Notes: a model not told the origin generated them from the sequence alone. Counted from the stretch's first letter, positions 37,582 to 48,064 are shown. The stretch is 64,000 nucleotides of DNA from Ruegeria atlantica (GCF_013032505.1 NZ_WQCG01000002.1:248001-312000); one strand, 5' to 3'. Numbers and translations: made by a program.

Positions 37582-38396
37582 TGCCCGACCCCCGGCAATT
37601 CATATGAGGGTGTGAAACCGCCCGGGGCGGCAAGATTGTCGGTGCCTGGTCCTGGCAAGCGGTCTGGCAGGTCGATGATGCCTTCGACAAGGGGACCGCC
37701 TTTGGCCTCCTTTTCTTCCCAGCCTTTGCGGTAGTGATCGGCACTGCTGCCGCGCGCCAGACGGGCAGGCAGGACTTTGATCGCAGCCTCGGGCAGCACA
37801 CAGCTTTTTTCGCACATACCGCAACCTGTGCAGCGATCGGCGTGAACGGTCGGGATGAACATCGCATGATGGCCTGAGCGTTCGTTGTGGGCCGTTTCCA
37901 GCGTGATCGCCTCATCAATTACCGGACAAACCCGGTAACAGACATCGCAGCGCAGACCTAGGAAGTTCAGACAGTTTTCCTGATCGACAAGAACAGCGAC
38001 GCCCATTTTAGCATCGTCGATATTATCGAGAGACGGATCCAAAGCTCCAGTGGGGCATGCAGCAACGCATGGGATGTCGTCGCACATTTCGCATGGCACA
38101 TCCCTTGCTGTGAAATAAGGAGTCCCAGTTGCGACTGCATCCACACCGAGTTCTGCCAATTTCAATGTGTCGTAAGGGCAGTCTCGCACACACAGACCAC
38201 AGCGGATGCAAGCGGACAGAAATTCCCTTTCCGGTAATGCGCCGGGGGGGCGTAATGCCTCGGCCGGCAATGCGCGAGCATCGCGCGCAAGCCAGGCCAA
38301 CAATGACCCGGCAACCACGCAGCCACCCGACGCACGCGCCGCATCCTGCAGGAAGCGACGCCTTTGCGGCGAAAGAGGTTTACCTTCAAAGGGCAT
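37578..38396 (-). CDS. napG: Ferredoxin-type protein NapG
   Basis: 272 residues, Tat signal at the N-terminus ([14 protein letters not shown]), then four [4Fe-4S] cysteine clusters ([32 protein letters not shown] region, [11 protein letters not shown]). Periplasmic partner of NapH. It lies 27 bases after napA. Confidence 0.92.
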   Translation of the reverse strand: MPFEGKPLSPQRRRFLQDAARASGGCVVAGSLLAWLARDARALPAEALRPPGALPEREFLSACIRCGLCVRDCPYDTLKLAELGVDAVATGTPYFTARDVPCEMCDDIPCVAACPTGALDPSLDNIDDAKMGVAVLVDQENCLNFLGLRCDVCYRVCPVIDEAITLETAHNERSGHHAMFIPTVHADRCTGCGMCEKSCVLPEAAIKVLPARLARGSSADHYRKGWEEKEAKGGPLVEGIIDLPDRLPGPGTDNLAAPGGFTPSYELPGVGQ

Positions 38397-38423
38397 GGGG
38401 ACGACCTTTGCCTCGCTTGTCCG

Positions 38424-40916
38424 TTACGCGCGCTCGACCTTGCAGGCGCATTTCTTGTAGTCGGTCTCTTTCGACAGCGGGCAAGTTGCGTCCAGTGTCA
38501 GCTTGTTGGTGAGCTGATGCTCGTCGAACCACGGCATGAACACCAATCCACGCGGTACCTTATTGCGGCCACGGGTCTCGACCCGGCTGGTGACCTCGCC
38601 CCGGCGGGTGGAGAGTACGATCTCTTGCCCACGGCGCAGACCGCGATCCTTGGCGTCCTCCGGGTGCATGTAGACAACGGCTGACGGAAACGCGCGATGC
38701 AGTTCGGGCACGCGGCGGGTCATCGAACCCGAATGCCAGTGTTCCAGCACACGACCGGTGGACAGCCACAGATCGAATTCCTCATCTGGCTCCTCGGCAG
38801 CGGGCTCGTAGGGGGCAAAGATGATCTTGGCTTTTCCGTCCTTGTGACCATAGAACTTAACGTCCGAGCCTTCGGGCACGTAGGGGTCGTACCCCTCGCG
38901 GAAGCGATAAAGCGTTTCCTTTCCGTCAACGACGGGCCAGCGCATTCCGCGGGCCTCGTGATACATCTCGAACGGTGCAAGGTCGTGCGCATGGCCGCGT
39001 CCGAAATCGGCGTATTCTTCGAACAAACCTTTCTGAACGTAAAACCCGAAATGTTCGGCGTCGTCATTGTGGAAGCCCTCCGCCGTTTCAGACAACGGGA
39101 ACTGGTCGACTTTGCCGTTGGCGTACAGCACGTCGAACATGGTCTTGCCGCGATGTTCTGGCATCTTGGCCAGTAGTTCTTCGCCCCAGACTTCTTCGAC
39201 GGTGAAGCGTTTGGAGAATTCCATCAATTGCCACAGGTCGGACTTGGCCTCACCCGGTGCCTGCACCTGTTGGCGCCAGAACTGGGTGCGACGTTCAGCG
39301 TTGCCATACGCGCCTTCTTTTTCGACCCACATGGCCGTGGGCAGGATCAGGTCGGCTGAAACTGCGGTCACCGTTGGATAGGGATCCGATACTGTGATGA
39401 AGTTCTCGGGGTTGCGGTAACCGGGATAGCCTTCTTCGTTGATGTTGGGCGCGGCCTGCATGTTGTTGTTGCACTGAACCCAATAGGCGTTCAGTTCGCC
39501 ATCCTTCAGTTTGCGGTGCTGCAACACGGCGTGGAAGCCTGGCTTGGGCGGAATGGTGCCTTCAGGAATGTTCCAGGCGGTTTCGCAAATCTGGCGATGC
39601 TCATCATTCGCAACCACCATGTCTGCCGGCAAACGGTGGGCAAAGGTTCCTACCTCACGCGCCGTGCCACAGGCCGAAGGCTGACCGGTCAGCGAGAAGG
39701 GTGAGTTGCCGGGTTCGGAAATTTTGCCGACCAACAGGTGCACGTTGTACATCAGCGAGTTCACCCAAGACCCGCGGGTATGCTGGTTGAAGCCCATGGT
39801 CCAAAGGCTCATGACCTTGCGGGTCGGGTCGGCGTACTGCTGCGCGAGTTTCTCCAGCTTGTCCGCCGGAACACCTGACAGTTCAGAGGTGTATTCCAGC
39901 GTGTAGGGCGCAACCGCTTCGGCGTATTCTTCAAAGCTGATGCTTTCGAGCTTGCCCGAGTCCGGGTTTGCGGCGTCCTGCTGCAGCGGATTGGTCTCGC
40001 GCAAGCCATAACCGATGTCTGTGGCGGTTTTGGTGATGTTGACGTGATTTCTGACGAAATACTCATTCACCGCGTTGTTCTGGATGATGTAGTTGGCAAT
40101 ATAGTTCAGGATTGCCAGATCGGTCTGAGGTTCAAACACGATGCCGTTGTCGGCCAGTTCGAACGAGCGATGTTCGAAGGTCGACAGCACGTGCACTTCG
40201 CAGCCCGGTTTGGTCAGGCGCGTATCTGTCAAGCGCGACCACAGGATCGGGTGCATCTCAGCCATGTTCGAGCCCCACAGAACGAAGGTATCTGCGTGCT
40301 CGAAGTCATCATAGCATCCCATCGGCTCATCAATGCCGAAGGTGCGCATAAAGCCGACAACGGCTGAGGCCATGCAGTGCCGCGCATTGGGGTCGATGTT
40401 GTTCGACCGGAACCCGGCTTTCATAAGTTTGGAGGCCGCATAGCCTTCCCAAACCGTCCATTGACCGGATCCGAACATGCCAACGCTGGTTGGGCCTTTC
40501 TTGGCCAGCGCTTCTTTCCATTTCGCGGCCATGACATCGAAGGCTTCGTCCCAGCTGACGGGCTCGAACTCACCGTTCTTGTCGTATACGCCGTTGGTCT
40601 TGCGCAACAGAGGCGTGGTCAGGCGATCTTTGCCGTACATGATCTTGGACAGGAAGTAGCCCTTGATGCAATTCAGCCCTCGGTTCACAGGTGCGTCGGG
40701 GTCACCTTGTGTCGCGACCACACGGCCTTCTTTTGTGCCGACCAGAACTGAGCAGCCAGTGCCGCAGAACCGGCAGGCCGCTTTGTCCCAGCGGATATCC
40801 GGTACCCCGGCCTGAGCTTTGGCTTCACCCGCAGCCAGCGGGATACCAGCGGCAGAAGCCGTTGCTGCGGCCGCAGAGGCCTTTAGAAAAGTCCGGCGAG
40901 ATTCAGAATGTGTCAT
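38424..40916 (-). CDS. napA: Periplasmic nitrate reductase catalytic subunit NapA
   Basis: 830 residues, normal length. A Tat signal ([19 protein letters not shown]) precedes the [4Fe-4S] ligands Cys48, Cys51, Cys55 and Cys83. Cys181 (in NARHCMAS) is the probable molybdenum ligand. It reduces nitrate to nitrite with a bis-MGD cofactor in the periplasm, either for redox balancing or as the first step of denitrification. No nitrite reductase is in the window. Its start overlaps the napD stop. Confidence 0.95.
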   Translation of the reverse strand: MTHSESRRTFLKASAAAATASAAGIPLAAGEAKAQAGVPDIRWDKAACRFCGTGCSVLVGTKEGRVVATQGDPDAPVNRGLNCIKGYFLSKIMYGKDRLTTPLLRKTNGVYDKNGEFEPVSWDEAFDVMAAKWKEALAKKGPTSVGMFGSGQWTVWEGYAASKLMKAGFRSNNIDPNARHCMASAVVGFMRTFGIDEPMGCYDDFEHADTFVLWGSNMAEMHPILWSRLTDTRLTKPGCEVHVLSTFEHRSFELADNGIVFEPQTDLAILNYIANYIIQNNAVNEYFVRNHVNITKTATDIGYGLRETNPLQQDAANPDSGKLESISFEEYAEAVAPYTLEYTSELSGVPADKLEKLAQQYADPTRKVMSLWTMGFNQHTRGSWVNSLMYNVHLLVGKISEPGNSPFSLTGQPSACGTAREVGTFAHRLPADMVVANDEHRQICETAWNIPEGTIPPKPGFHAVLQHRKLKDGELNAYWVQCNNNMQAAPNINEEGYPGYRNPENFITVSDPYPTVTAVSADLILPTAMWVEKEGAYGNAERRTQFWRQQVQAPGEAKSDLWQLMEFSKRFTVEEVWGEELLAKMPEHRGKTMFDVLYANGKVDQFPLSETAEGFHNDDAEHFGFYVQKGLFEEYADFGRGHAHDLAPFEMYHEARGMRWPVVDGKETLYRFREGYDPYVPEGSDVKFYGHKDGKAKIIFAPYEPAAEEPDEEFDLWLSTGRVLEHWHSGSMTRRVPELHRAFPSAVVYMHPEDAKDRGLRRGQEIVLSTRRGEVTSRVETRGRNKVPRGLVFMPWFDEHQLTNKLTLDATCPLSKETDYKKCACKVERA

Positions 40917-41206
40917 AGCGTGGGCCTCCGGCTGGTGGTTGGGCTTGGGGCATCGGGCTGCGGATGGGCGTCCGCGAGATCCTCGAAATGGTGATAAGTC
41001 AGGGTCAATGAGATGACGCCTGGGATCTGGTGCAGATCCATGATGGTTTCGGATGCAAGGCGGGTTGGAGTGTCTTCGACGACAACAACAAATCGGCCAT
41101 CTTCCGTTTCAGCGTGAATTTCGACGCCAGGTGTATTCTTCATCACCCGTGCAGCCGCATCGGTGTGATTAGGTGCGACGTGGGCAAGACAACCGCAGAT
41201 GTTCAT
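40913..41206 (-). CDS. napD: NapA signal-peptide chaperone NapD
   Basis: 97 residues from the ATG at 41206 ([12 protein letters not shown]), which matches the usual NapD start; an open extension to 41278 lies inside napF. It binds the NapA Tat signal and delays export until the cofactor is inserted. Overlaps napF and napA by four bases each. Confidence 0.88.
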   Translation of the reverse strand: MNICGCLAHVAPNHTDAAARVMKNTPGVEIHAETEDGRFVVVVEDTPTRLASETIMDLHQIPGVISLTLTYHHFEDLADAHPQPDAPSPTTSRRPTL

Positions 41207-41718
41207 TGTTTGGCTTCCATTTGTGGTTGAGGTTGGCGTTCCAGCGCAATGGCATCGGCGGGGCATAAGCTTGGGCAAATCCCGCAGCCATTGCAGGTGT
41301 CAAAGTCCAGCGCAGGTTCTGCGCGCCCACCGGTCATCAGTTTGAAGCGGATTGCGTTTTGCTCGCAGTTGTCTTGGCAGATGCGGCAACTGACGCCGTT
41401 CATTGATAAACAATTGTCCACTTTAAGCGCGGCGCGCCATGACCACTCCGCCAAACGGTCAATATTTAATGCTTCGGTTGGGCAAACCTGAGCGCAATCG
41501 CCGCAAAACGTGCAGGGATTGTCGGTGGGTTGGAACCGAGGATACCCGTCTGCTCCGACGGTGATTGCATCTTCGGGGCAGGTCTCTGCGCATTCACCGC
41601 ACTTGCTGCACAATTCTGTAAAGCACAGATCGACTGAGCCCGGAGGCCTGGCAACAGTGCCGTCCTCTGGTCTGATCCTTGCGCTTAGAAACGCGCGTCG
41701 GCTGGTCAGTTGTTGCAT
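41203..41718 (-). CDS. napF: Ferredoxin-type protein NapF
   Basis: 171 residues from the ATG at 41718 (MQQLTSRRAFLSARI); a start 16 codons further upstream is possible. Four cysteine clusters of the [4Fe-4S] type (CSKCGECAETCP, CTFCGDCAQVCP, CRICQDNC, CNGCGICPSLCP). NapF is cytoplasmic and thought to help NapA maturation. First gene of the nap operon, with the promoter in 41719-41868. Confidence 0.9.
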   Translation of the reverse strand: MQQLTSRRAFLSARIRPEDGTVARPPGSVDLCFTELCSKCGECAETCPEDAITVGADGYPRFQPTDNPCTFCGDCAQVCPTEALNIDRLAEWSWRAALKVDNCLSMNGVSCRICQDNCEQNAIRFKLMTGGRAEPALDFDTCNGCGICPSLCPADAIALERQPQPQMEAKQ

Positions 41719-41789
41719 TGCATGCGACCTGGCTACACTCGATTCCTGAAATCGAGTGTATCGCATACCGCGATCCGTGGGAGCCTTTT

Positions 41790-41825
41790 TTGATTTAGGT
41801 CATTTTGACTATAAAATATTAGTCA
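41790..41825 (-). promoter_or_regulatory. Probable FnrL-type site and inverted repeat upstream of napF
   Basis: TTGA-N6-TCAT at 41790-41803 matches seven of eight key bases of the FNR/FnrL consensus TTGA-N6-TCAA. Directly upstream in the nap reading direction is TGACTA-N8-TAGTCA at 41806-41825, a perfect inverted repeat in an AT-rich stretch. Together they fit oxygen-responsive control plus a second regulator. Confidence 0.45.
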
Positions 41826-41868
41826 TTTAGGAAGCTTTAATTTTTCGTGCTAAAGCAATCTATTGTGG

Positions 41869-42882
41869 TCACCGCCGCGGTCGGGCGGTCCGGATCAGCA
41901 GAAGAAAGACAAATACCGAGCCCAGCGACGTCGTGACAATGCCAACTGGCAGCTCTTGCGGAGCAAGCAACAGACGGCTGAGGATGTCCGAACCCGTCAG
42001 CAAAGCTGCGCCGACAATGGCGGCAGTTGGTACAAGCTGACTGTGCAATGGCCCGGCGATACCTCGTGCGATATGGGGGACCATCAAGCCGACAAACCCG
42101 ATCACACCCGCCACGGACACAAAAACGGCGGTCGCAAGTGCTGCGACAAAAAACATCCGGAACCGCAAACCCTGAACAGGCACCCCCAAAGTGGTAGCGG
42201 TTAGATCACCGGTCAGCAGCGCATCAAGCCAGCGGCTGCGATACATCGCATAGGCCAGGATCAACACCAATCCGGCGCAGACAAGTGGGAATGTCTCCCA
42301 CCTTGCAAGACCCAAACCTCCCAGCATCCAGAAAATGACAGAATGGGCCGCACGGCTGTCGCCGGCAAAAATGAGGTAATTGGTAATCGCGGAAAACAGG
42401 AACGAAACTGCAAGCCCTGCAAGGATCAGTTTCTCGGGCGCGCTTGTGCGCAGGCCGTGAACAAGCGCCAGCACTATGCCTGATGCCACAAGCCCCCCAA
42501 AAAAAGCCGCCAGCGGCAGGGTCCAAAAGCCCAGCACATCGCCAGTCACCGTGATGACGAAGACCGCCCCTGCTGCCGCTCCAGAGGACAGGCCGAACAG
42601 AAACGGGTCCGCCAGATCATTACGCGTTGTCGTTTGCAGGACAACACCGACGATGCCCAGCCCGGCCCCAATCACGGCCGCAAACAGCGCGCGCGGCAGC
42701 CGCAGGTCAAACACGATACGGTGGAGCGGGGACATCTCTCCATCCACCACTCCAGTACCCAACAAAACGGCGGACAGTGCGTCCGAGGCCGGTATGGATG
42801 TGGTTCCGTAGATAGTCGAAATCAGCAAAAGGGCGGCCAGTACAGCCGCCCCCAGCAAGAGTGTCAGGCCAAGTCGGCCCAT
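41869..42882 (-). CDS. FecCD/BtuC-type ABC permease, probable cobalamin importer
   Basis: 337 residues, about ten membrane segments, FecCD family (RLPRALFAAVIGAGLGIVGVVLQ near 58, GFVGLMVPHIAR near 265). It imports iron chelates or corrinoids; the cobalamin riboswitch upstream of the operon points to vitamin B12 or a precursor. It starts one base after the binding-protein stop. Last gene of the operon. Confidence 0.85.
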   Translation of the reverse strand: MGRLGLTLLLGAAVLAALLLISTIYGTTSIPASDALSAVLLGTGVVDGEMSPLHRIVFDLRLPRALFAAVIGAGLGIVGVVLQTTTRNDLADPFLFGLSSGAAAGAVFVITVTGDVLGFWTLPLAAFFGGLVASGIVLALVHGLRTSAPEKLILAGLAVSFLFSAITNYLIFAGDSRAAHSVIFWMLGGLGLARWETFPLVCAGLVLILAYAMYRSRWLDALLTGDLTATTLGVPVQGLRFRMFFVAALATAVFVSVAGVIGFVGLMVPHIARGIAGPLHSQLVPTAAIVGAALLTGSDILSRLLLAPQELPVGIVTTSLGSVFVFLLLIRTARPRR

Positions 42883-42883
42883 A

Positions 42884-43834
42884 TCAGTTCAAGCCCGGGT
42901 GCATGGCCTTGGCCATTTTCGAAATGGCTTCGATATTTGCCGGGCCGGGGGTCAGTTCTTCGTAGCGCAGACCGATCCAGCGTTCGTTCTTGACCGCGTC
43001 CGTCTGAGACATCACCGGGTGATCCTGCAAGAACTGGAATGTATCGGCGGCGCCATTTCCGGTCTGATAGTCCAGCAAAACCAGGAATTCGGGGTTCGAA
43101 GCGGCGACAGCCTCCCACGAGGATCGCCCCCAGCTGGTGTCCATGTCATGGGTGACGTTCTCGCCACCAGCGGCGGAAATCATTGCGTCAGGAATGGCGA
43201 ACTTACCGGCCGTAAATGGCGCGTCGGCGGGGCCGTCCAGCAGGAAAACGCGGGGTTTGGGTAGGTCGGCGGTCTGCGCCTCGATCGCGGACAGTTCTTC
43301 TTGCCAGCCAGAAACCAGCTCTTCTGCCTTGTCTTCAACGTGCATGACTTTGCCCAGGCGAAGGACGTCGTTGAACAGCAGATCCATGCTGGCTTCGGGG
43401 CGTTCCTTGTCCAGATGCACGCAGCTTTCGGTCAGGATCATCGTTTTGATGCCGAAAGGCGCAAGCGTGTCCGGGGTCACGTCTCCACCCGGCTTCATGC
43501 CATAGTACCAGCCCGCAAAGAAAAGGTCGGGTTCGACTGCGACCAGATTTTCAACTGTCGGATACTTGGGAGCAAGTTCCGGGATGTCGCCACGCAGAGT
43601 GTCAAATTCCGGGCTGGTTTTGTACCAGCCGGTGATACCGGTCAGACCAACGATCTTGTCCTGCAGGCCCAACGCAAAGGCCATATCGGTCATGTTCATA
43701 TCGTGCACAACCAGCCGTTCGGGCTGAGTTTCGAACACTAAAGGTTCGCCGCAGTTGTCTACGGTGATCTCATGCGCCGCTGCGCTGCTTGCAACGCCGC
43801 TGATCAGTGCCGCGCACCAGAGTGTTTTCTTCAT
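42884..43834 (-). CDS. Periplasmic binding protein, FecB/BtuF-like
   Basis: 316 residues with a signal peptide (about 1-20, SSAAA-HE). Peripla_BP_2 fold with the helical backbone of BtuF/FhuD proteins: RLVVHDMNMTDMAFALGL near the start, VENLVAVEPDLFFAG and SRSSWEAVAASNPEFLVLLD-type blocks. Delivers a metal chelate or corrinoid to the downstream permease. Ligand inferred from the riboswitch. Confidence 0.84.
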   Translation of the reverse strand: MKKTLWCAALISGVASSAAAHEITVDNCGEPLVFETQPERLVVHDMNMTDMAFALGLQDKIVGLTGITGWYKTSPEFDTLRGDIPELAPKYPTVENLVAVEPDLFFAGWYYGMKPGGDVTPDTLAPFGIKTMILTESCVHLDKERPEASMDLLFNDVLRLGKVMHVEDKAEELVSGWQEELSAIEAQTADLPKPRVFLLDGPADAPFTAGKFAIPDAMISAAGGENVTHDMDTSWGRSSWEAVAASNPEFLVLLDYQTGNGAADTFQFLQDHPVMSQTDAVKNERWIGLRYEELTPGPANIEAISKMAKAMHPGLN

Positions 43835-43844
43835 CTTGGGTTCC

Positions 43845-44630
43845 CTAATTTGAGATAGTGGTTCTTCGAATATCCAGTGCCGGGATCACACGGCCTTCGT
43901 GTTGAAAGCTCAGGTAATCGACACCAAACGTTTCACGGACCCTTTCGGGAGTCAGCACCTCGTGCACCGGTCCGAAACCAGTAAGGCGCGTGGACTTCAT
44001 CAAAGCGACGTGAGTGGCGAATTCCGGTATCATGACCAGGTCATGGACAATCATGACCACCGTTATGCCAAGCTCTGCCACCAGCGATAGCATCCGTCCC
44101 TTGGCGTCAGGGTCCAGATGGTTCGTCGGTTCATCCAGAAACAACAGGGAAGGGTTTTGGGCCAACGCCCGCGCAATATGCGCGCGCTGACGTTCGCCAC
44201 CCGACAATACTGCCATCCGCTTGTCGGCGAGCGTGTCCAGACTGGTCAGGTTCAGGATGCGATCCAGTTCCAAAGAATGCTCTGCGGCTGATCGATCAGC
44301 ATGGATCGGGATTTGTCCAAGGGCCACATAGTCGCGCAGAAACAAGCGCCCGTCAGGAGATTCCTGCTGGCTGACCACGGCAATCATTCGGGCTCGGTCC
44401 ATAGCCGAAAGCCGTCGAAGGCTGCGTCCCTTTACCAGAACGTCCCCCAGCACGATCTCTTCGGCACCGCACAATAAATTCAGCAACGTTGTCTTGCCCG
44501 CGCCGTTAGGGCCAGCAATTGCCAGAATAGCCCCCTCATCCAATTCGAAATTGACGTCTTTGAGCAAAACGTCGCCGTTCAGGGCGTAATACTCCAGCGC
44601 GCGCGCCTCTAGAAAGGTCCCGCAAGTCAT
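43845..44630 (-). CDS. ABC ATP-binding protein, FecE/BtuD/HmuV-like
   Basis: 261 residues. Walker A GPNGAGKTT near 36, signature LSGGERQRA near 143, Walker B LLFLDEP near 162. It powers the adjacent permease. Start overlaps the DUF1636 stop by four bases. Confidence 0.87.
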   Translation of the reverse strand: MTCGTFLEARALEYYALNGDVLLKDVNFELDEGAILAIAGPNGAGKTTLLNLLCGAEEIVLGDVLVKGRSLRRLSAMDRARMIAVVSQQESPDGRLFLRDYVALGQIPIHADRSAAEHSLELDRILNLTSLDTLADKRMAVLSGGERQRAHIARALAQNPSLLFLDEPTNHLDPDAKGRMLSLVAELGITVVMIVHDLVMIPEFATHVALMKSTRLTGFGPVHEVLTPERVRETFGVDYLSFQHEGRVIPALDIRRTTISN

Positions 44631-44983
44631 GCGCTGGCCTCCAGCTTGAGCGGCGGAAGACGCGATAGGGTTTTTTCAAGAAGGGCGGGGGGGCGATTTG
44701 TTGCTTTGGTCCAGCCGTGGTCGCTGTTGTGGTACTGATGCGCAAATTCGGCCAATGCGTCCACATCCTGATCCGATTGGATGTCACCGAAAAGGTACTG
44801 CGCCTTGTCTAATGCTTGAAACCCGACCGTCGCGGGTCGGCTGCAACCGGCCATGCAGGAGACATTACGGATGCCAAAGCCGGTTGGAAGCTTGGCTTCC
44901 AGCGCATCTCGCAGTGAAGCTGCCCGGTCAGAGCCTTCGCAGGTTTCGCAAATTAGAAGAAAATGATCAGGATTGTTCGGCAT
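44627..44983 (-). CDS. DUF1636 family protein
   Basis: 118 residues from the ATG at 44983 (GCGGAG upstream; open frame to 45037). Two cysteine pairs, C-E-T-C-E-G near 12 and S-C-M-A-G-C-S-R-P near 43, suggest a thioredoxin-fold [2Fe-2S] or metal-binding protein. DUF1636 genes are typically found with cobalt or cobalamin genes, as here in first place behind the riboswitch. Exact role unknown. Confidence 0.8.
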   Translation of the reverse strand: MPNNPDHFLLICETCEGSDRAASLRDALEAKLPTGFGIRNVSCMAGCSRPATVGFQALDKAQYLFGDIQSDQDVDALAEFAHQYHNSDHGWTKATNRPPALLEKTLSRLPPLKLEASA

Positions 44984-45097
44984 GGCCCACTCCGCTTGTG
45001 GCCAAGCGCGAACAGAAGGTGCCAGTAATGTCATCACGTCCAGGACGTGTCATAGAGCCTCCTTCCAGGACGCCCCGCCCCGGGTTGGTTGAATATT

Positions 45098-45285
45098 GGA
45101 TGGTAGGTCTCCTGACTTGCGGGTCGTAGCTTGGCCATCCTTCCCGACCTATTAGGGTCAGTGGACAATTGGCGTCGCTCACCGCTTACAGTTGCGGGGG
45201 CAGTCACGGACTCGGTGCCGATTGGCAACCTCACCGTATTCCCTTTTCATCCCTCGGCGAACCAGAGGGAACCATCAGGGCTGAT
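45098..45285 (-). ncRNA. Cobalamin riboswitch
   Basis: Reading leftward: GGGAATACGGTGAGG, then GCCAATCGGCACCGAG, TGACTGCCCCCGCAACTGTAA, CACTGACC, GGGAAGG, CGACCCGC and finally the B12 box AGTCAGGAGACCTACC at 45117-45102. All the conserved blocks of the class are present in order. It lies about 115 bases before the DUF1636 ATG and probably represses the uptake operon when adenosylcobalamin is bound. Ends are approximate. Confidence 0.95.
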
Positions 45286-45504
45286 GCTTGCCCGAGTTCC
45301 GATTTTGGGTCAAGCGATAATCCGCACCTCTCCGCACCTCTCCGCGCGACTTTGCTGCCATTTGGCCATTTGTCTTTCGGCGATATACCGACTACGCTGC
45401 GTCGCAGAAATGACAGCAACAAGATGGGCTGCTCTCGCCTCGAAAGGCCCGGAATCCAAACGCTTGGAACGACGAAAGCGCATTCGAATACAAAGCCGGA
45501 CGAG
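45286..45504. other. Divergent leader between riboswitch and MaoC-Pta gene
   Basis: About 220 bases without a gene. It should hold both the leftward promoter of the riboswitch and the rightward promoter of pta. A short tandem repeat of CGCACCTCTC units is seen at about 45321-45342; no regulator motif is clear. Confidence 0.4.
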
Positions 45505-46899
45505 ATGAAAATTCAGGAAAACCGAACTTATTCTCAACTGAAAGTGGGCGACAAGGCACAGGTTACCCGATTGTGCACCGTGGACGATTTGTACGCATTT
45601 GCCTCGGCCTCGGGCGACCACAACCCTTTGCATTTGGCGGCCTATGACGGAGACGGAGATGGGCAGCCAGAGGCTGTCGCGCCCGCGTTGTGGCCAGCGG
45701 GCTTGGTTGCTGCGGTTATCGGGAACATCTTGCCGGGGGCTGGTACGCAAACACGTCGGGCAGATCTGAGTTTTCATGCGCCGGTTTTGGCAGGTCAAGA
45801 ACTGACGGCCTTTGTTTCCATAATCGAAAAGCGCGAAGATGGCGACGTGACGTGCTCGACCGAAGTGCGCCGGGTCAACGACAACGCATTGATCCTGAGC
45901 GGTACGGTACAGGTCACGCCACCGCCACGGCATTTGACATTCGATTCGGTTGAGGTCCCGGGGCTAATCGTTCAGCGGCACCGGCACTTTGACGCCCTGT
46001 TAGAAAAGGCCCGGCCACTGGATCCAATGCCGACGGCTGTCGTCGCCCCAGAAGAGCCGAAATCGCTGGGCGGGGCGTTGCTTGCGGCTAAAAACAGCAT
46101 CATCACTCCGATTTTGGTGGGCGATCCGGTTAAAATTACCGCCGCAGCTGCCCAGCTTGAGGCTGACATGTCCGGAATAGAGATCATTGAAGCGCAGCAC
46201 CACGATGCGGCGGCGCATCATGCGGTCAGTCTGGTCGTTGAAGGTAGGGCCCGGATGTTGATGAAGGGTCACTTACATACAGATGTCCTGCTGCGCGCCG
46301 TTTTGCGCCGCGAAAAGGGGCTGAGGACCGGGCGACGCCTTTCGCATGTGTTTGTTATGGACGTCCCCGGCATGTCCCGGCCCATCATGGTAACCGATGC
46401 AGCTGTAAACATTGCACCGGATCTCGAAACCAAGGCCGACATTGTTCAGAACGCAATCTATCTGGCACATTCCATTGGTATCGAGATGCCCAAGGTCGGT
46501 GTTTTGTCGGCGGTCGAAACGATCAACCCGCACTTGCCGTCGTCTGTCGATGCGGCGCTGTTGTCGAAAATGGCCGAGCGTGGGCAGATCATCGGCGGGC
46601 TGGTCGATGGCCCTTTGGCCATGGACAACGCAGTTGATCTGAATGCCGCGCGGACAAAGGGCATAACCTCGCAGGTTGCGGGTGTCGCAGATATTCTGGT
46701 TGTTCCGAACATTGAGGCGGGGAACATGGTGGCCAAACAGCTGACATATATCTCTCATGCTGAGGCTGCTGGTGTCGTGGTTGGAGCTGCGGCGCCGATC
46801 ATCCTGACGTCCCGCGCGGATGATGACGCCTCGCGGCTGGCATCCTGTGCAGTCGCAGCGCTTCACGCAATTGCGAATGAAGGCAAAATCAATGGCTGA
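45505..46899 (+). CDS. Bifunctional MaoC-like enoyl-CoA hydratase / phosphate acetyltransferase
   Basis: 464 residues from the ATG at 45505. Residues about 8-140 form a MaoC hot-dog domain (FASASGDHNPLH with the catalytic Asp/His). Residues about 150-464 form a phosphate acetyl/butyryltransferase domain (GALLAAKNSIITPILVGDP, later VADILVVPNIEAGNMVAKQLTY). The protein would hydrate an enoyl-CoA and/or convert an acyl-CoA to acyl phosphate, which the overlapping acetate kinase turns into acid plus ATP. The fusion is a known architecture. Confidence 0.88.
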   Translation: MKIQENRTYSQLKVGDKAQVTRLCTVDDLYAFASASGDHNPLHLAAYDGDGDGQPEAVAPALWPAGLVAAVIGNILPGAGTQTRRADLSFHAPVLAGQELTAFVSIIEKREDGDVTCSTEVRRVNDNALILSGTVQVTPPPRHLTFDSVEVPGLIVQRHRHFDALLEKARPLDPMPTAVVAPEEPKSLGGALLAAKNSIITPILVGDPVKITAAAAQLEADMSGIEIIEAQHHDAAAHHAVSLVVEGRARMLMKGHLHTDVLLRAVLRREKGLRTGRRLSHVFVMDVPGMSRPIMVTDAAVNIAPDLETKADIVQNAIYLAHSIGIEMPKVGVLSAVETINPHLPSSVDAALLSKMAERGQIIGGLVDGPLAMDNAVDLNAARTKGITSQVAGVADILVVPNIEAGNMVAKQLTYISHAEAAGVVVGAAAPIILTSRADDDASRLASCAVAALHAIANEGKING

Positions 46900-48061
46900 A
46901 CATGTTCTGGCACTGAATGCCGGGTCGTCCTCGTTGAAATTCGCGTTGTACGAACTGGTCGAGGATCGCCGCCCCAGTATGCGCTGGCGCGGTCAGATCG
47001 AGAGGTTGGGGGATGCCCCACGTCTGTTGGCCCAGTCGGCGGGGGGGCGGTCAGTCGATCGACAGCTTTCTGGGGCGAAATCCCATGGCGAAGCGATCAA
47101 TGCGTTTCTCGAACTTACCCGCGAATACCTTCCGGACATTCACGTCCGGGCCGTTGGCCATCGCGTCGTTCATGGCGGGCCGGTTTATTCCGAACCCGTC
47201 GTGGTGGATGATCGTGTACTTGACACGCTAAGCGGGTTCATTCCCTTCGCACCTTTGCACCAACCCTACAGCCTTGCCGGTATCAAGGCTGCCGCTGCGG
47301 CTTTTCCCGGCACAACTCAAGTAGCGTGTTTCGACACCGCGTTTCACCGGACGCATCCTTGGGTGAATGATACCTTTGCTCTTCCGCAACGTTTTTACGA
47401 GAAGGGTGTGCGCAGATACGGGTTTCACGGTCTGAGCTATGACTATGTCTCGCAAAAGCTGAAGGAAATCGCGCCGGGCCTTTACGATGGGCGCGTAGTT
47501 ATTGCACATCTTGGAAACGGTGCATCGATGTGTGCCGTGTCGGGTGGGCGGGCTGTGGCCTCGACTATGGGATTTTCCGCGCTGGACGGTCTGCCCATGG
47601 GCACACGCAGTGGGCAACTGGACCCAGGCGTTGTGCTGTACATGATGCAGCAAGAGGGGATGGAGGCCGACGAGATTGCTGAGCTTCTCTATCGCAAGTC
47701 CGGCTTGTTGGGACTGTCCGGCATGTCCTCTGATATGCGCACACTGCTAGCCGCTGACACACAGGAAGCGCGCAAAGCGATTGAGTATTATGTCTTCCGT
47801 ATCCGCCGGGAACTGGGCGCTTTGTCTGCTGCTTTGGAAGGTATTGACGCTTTGGTGTTCACTGGGGGCATCGGCGAAAATGCTGCCCGCATCCGTCAGA
47901 TGGTCTGCGAAGGAATGCGTTGGATCGGGATTGAAATGGACCCCAACAGAAACGCGGACAACGGCACAGTTCTGTCGACCGATTTTAGCCGGGTGCGCAT
48001 TCTGGCCATTCCAACGAACGAAGAGATGGTGATCGCCCGTGCAGCAGCCAGAATGGCCTGA
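46892..48061 (+). CDS. ackA: Acetate/propionate kinase
   Basis: 389 residues from the ATG at 46892, overlapping the pta stop by eight bases. Hallmarks are LNAGSSSLKFALYE at the N-terminus, GHRVVHGG near 90, FDTAFHRT near 150, and FTGGIGENAA near 325. It makes ATP from acyl phosphate, or activates acetate. Coupled to the MaoC-Pta gene. Confidence 0.92.
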   Translation: MAEHVLALNAGSSSLKFALYELVEDRRPSMRWRGQIERLGDAPRLLAQSAGGRSVDRQLSGAKSHGEAINAFLELTREYLPDIHVRAVGHRVVHGGPVYSEPVVVDDRVLDTLSGFIPFAPLHQPYSLAGIKAAAAAFPGTTQVACFDTAFHRTHPWVNDTFALPQRFYEKGVRRYGFHGLSYDYVSQKLKEIAPGLYDGRVVIAHLGNGASMCAVSGGRAVASTMGFSALDGLPMGTRSGQLDPGVVLYMMQQEGMEADEIAELLYRKSGLLGLSGMSSDMRTLLAADTQEARKAIEYYVFRIRRELGALSAALEGIDALVFTGGIGENAARIRQMVCEGMRWIGIEMDPNRNADNGTVLSTDFSRVRILAIPTNEEMVIARAAARMA

Positions 48062-48064
48062 CGG

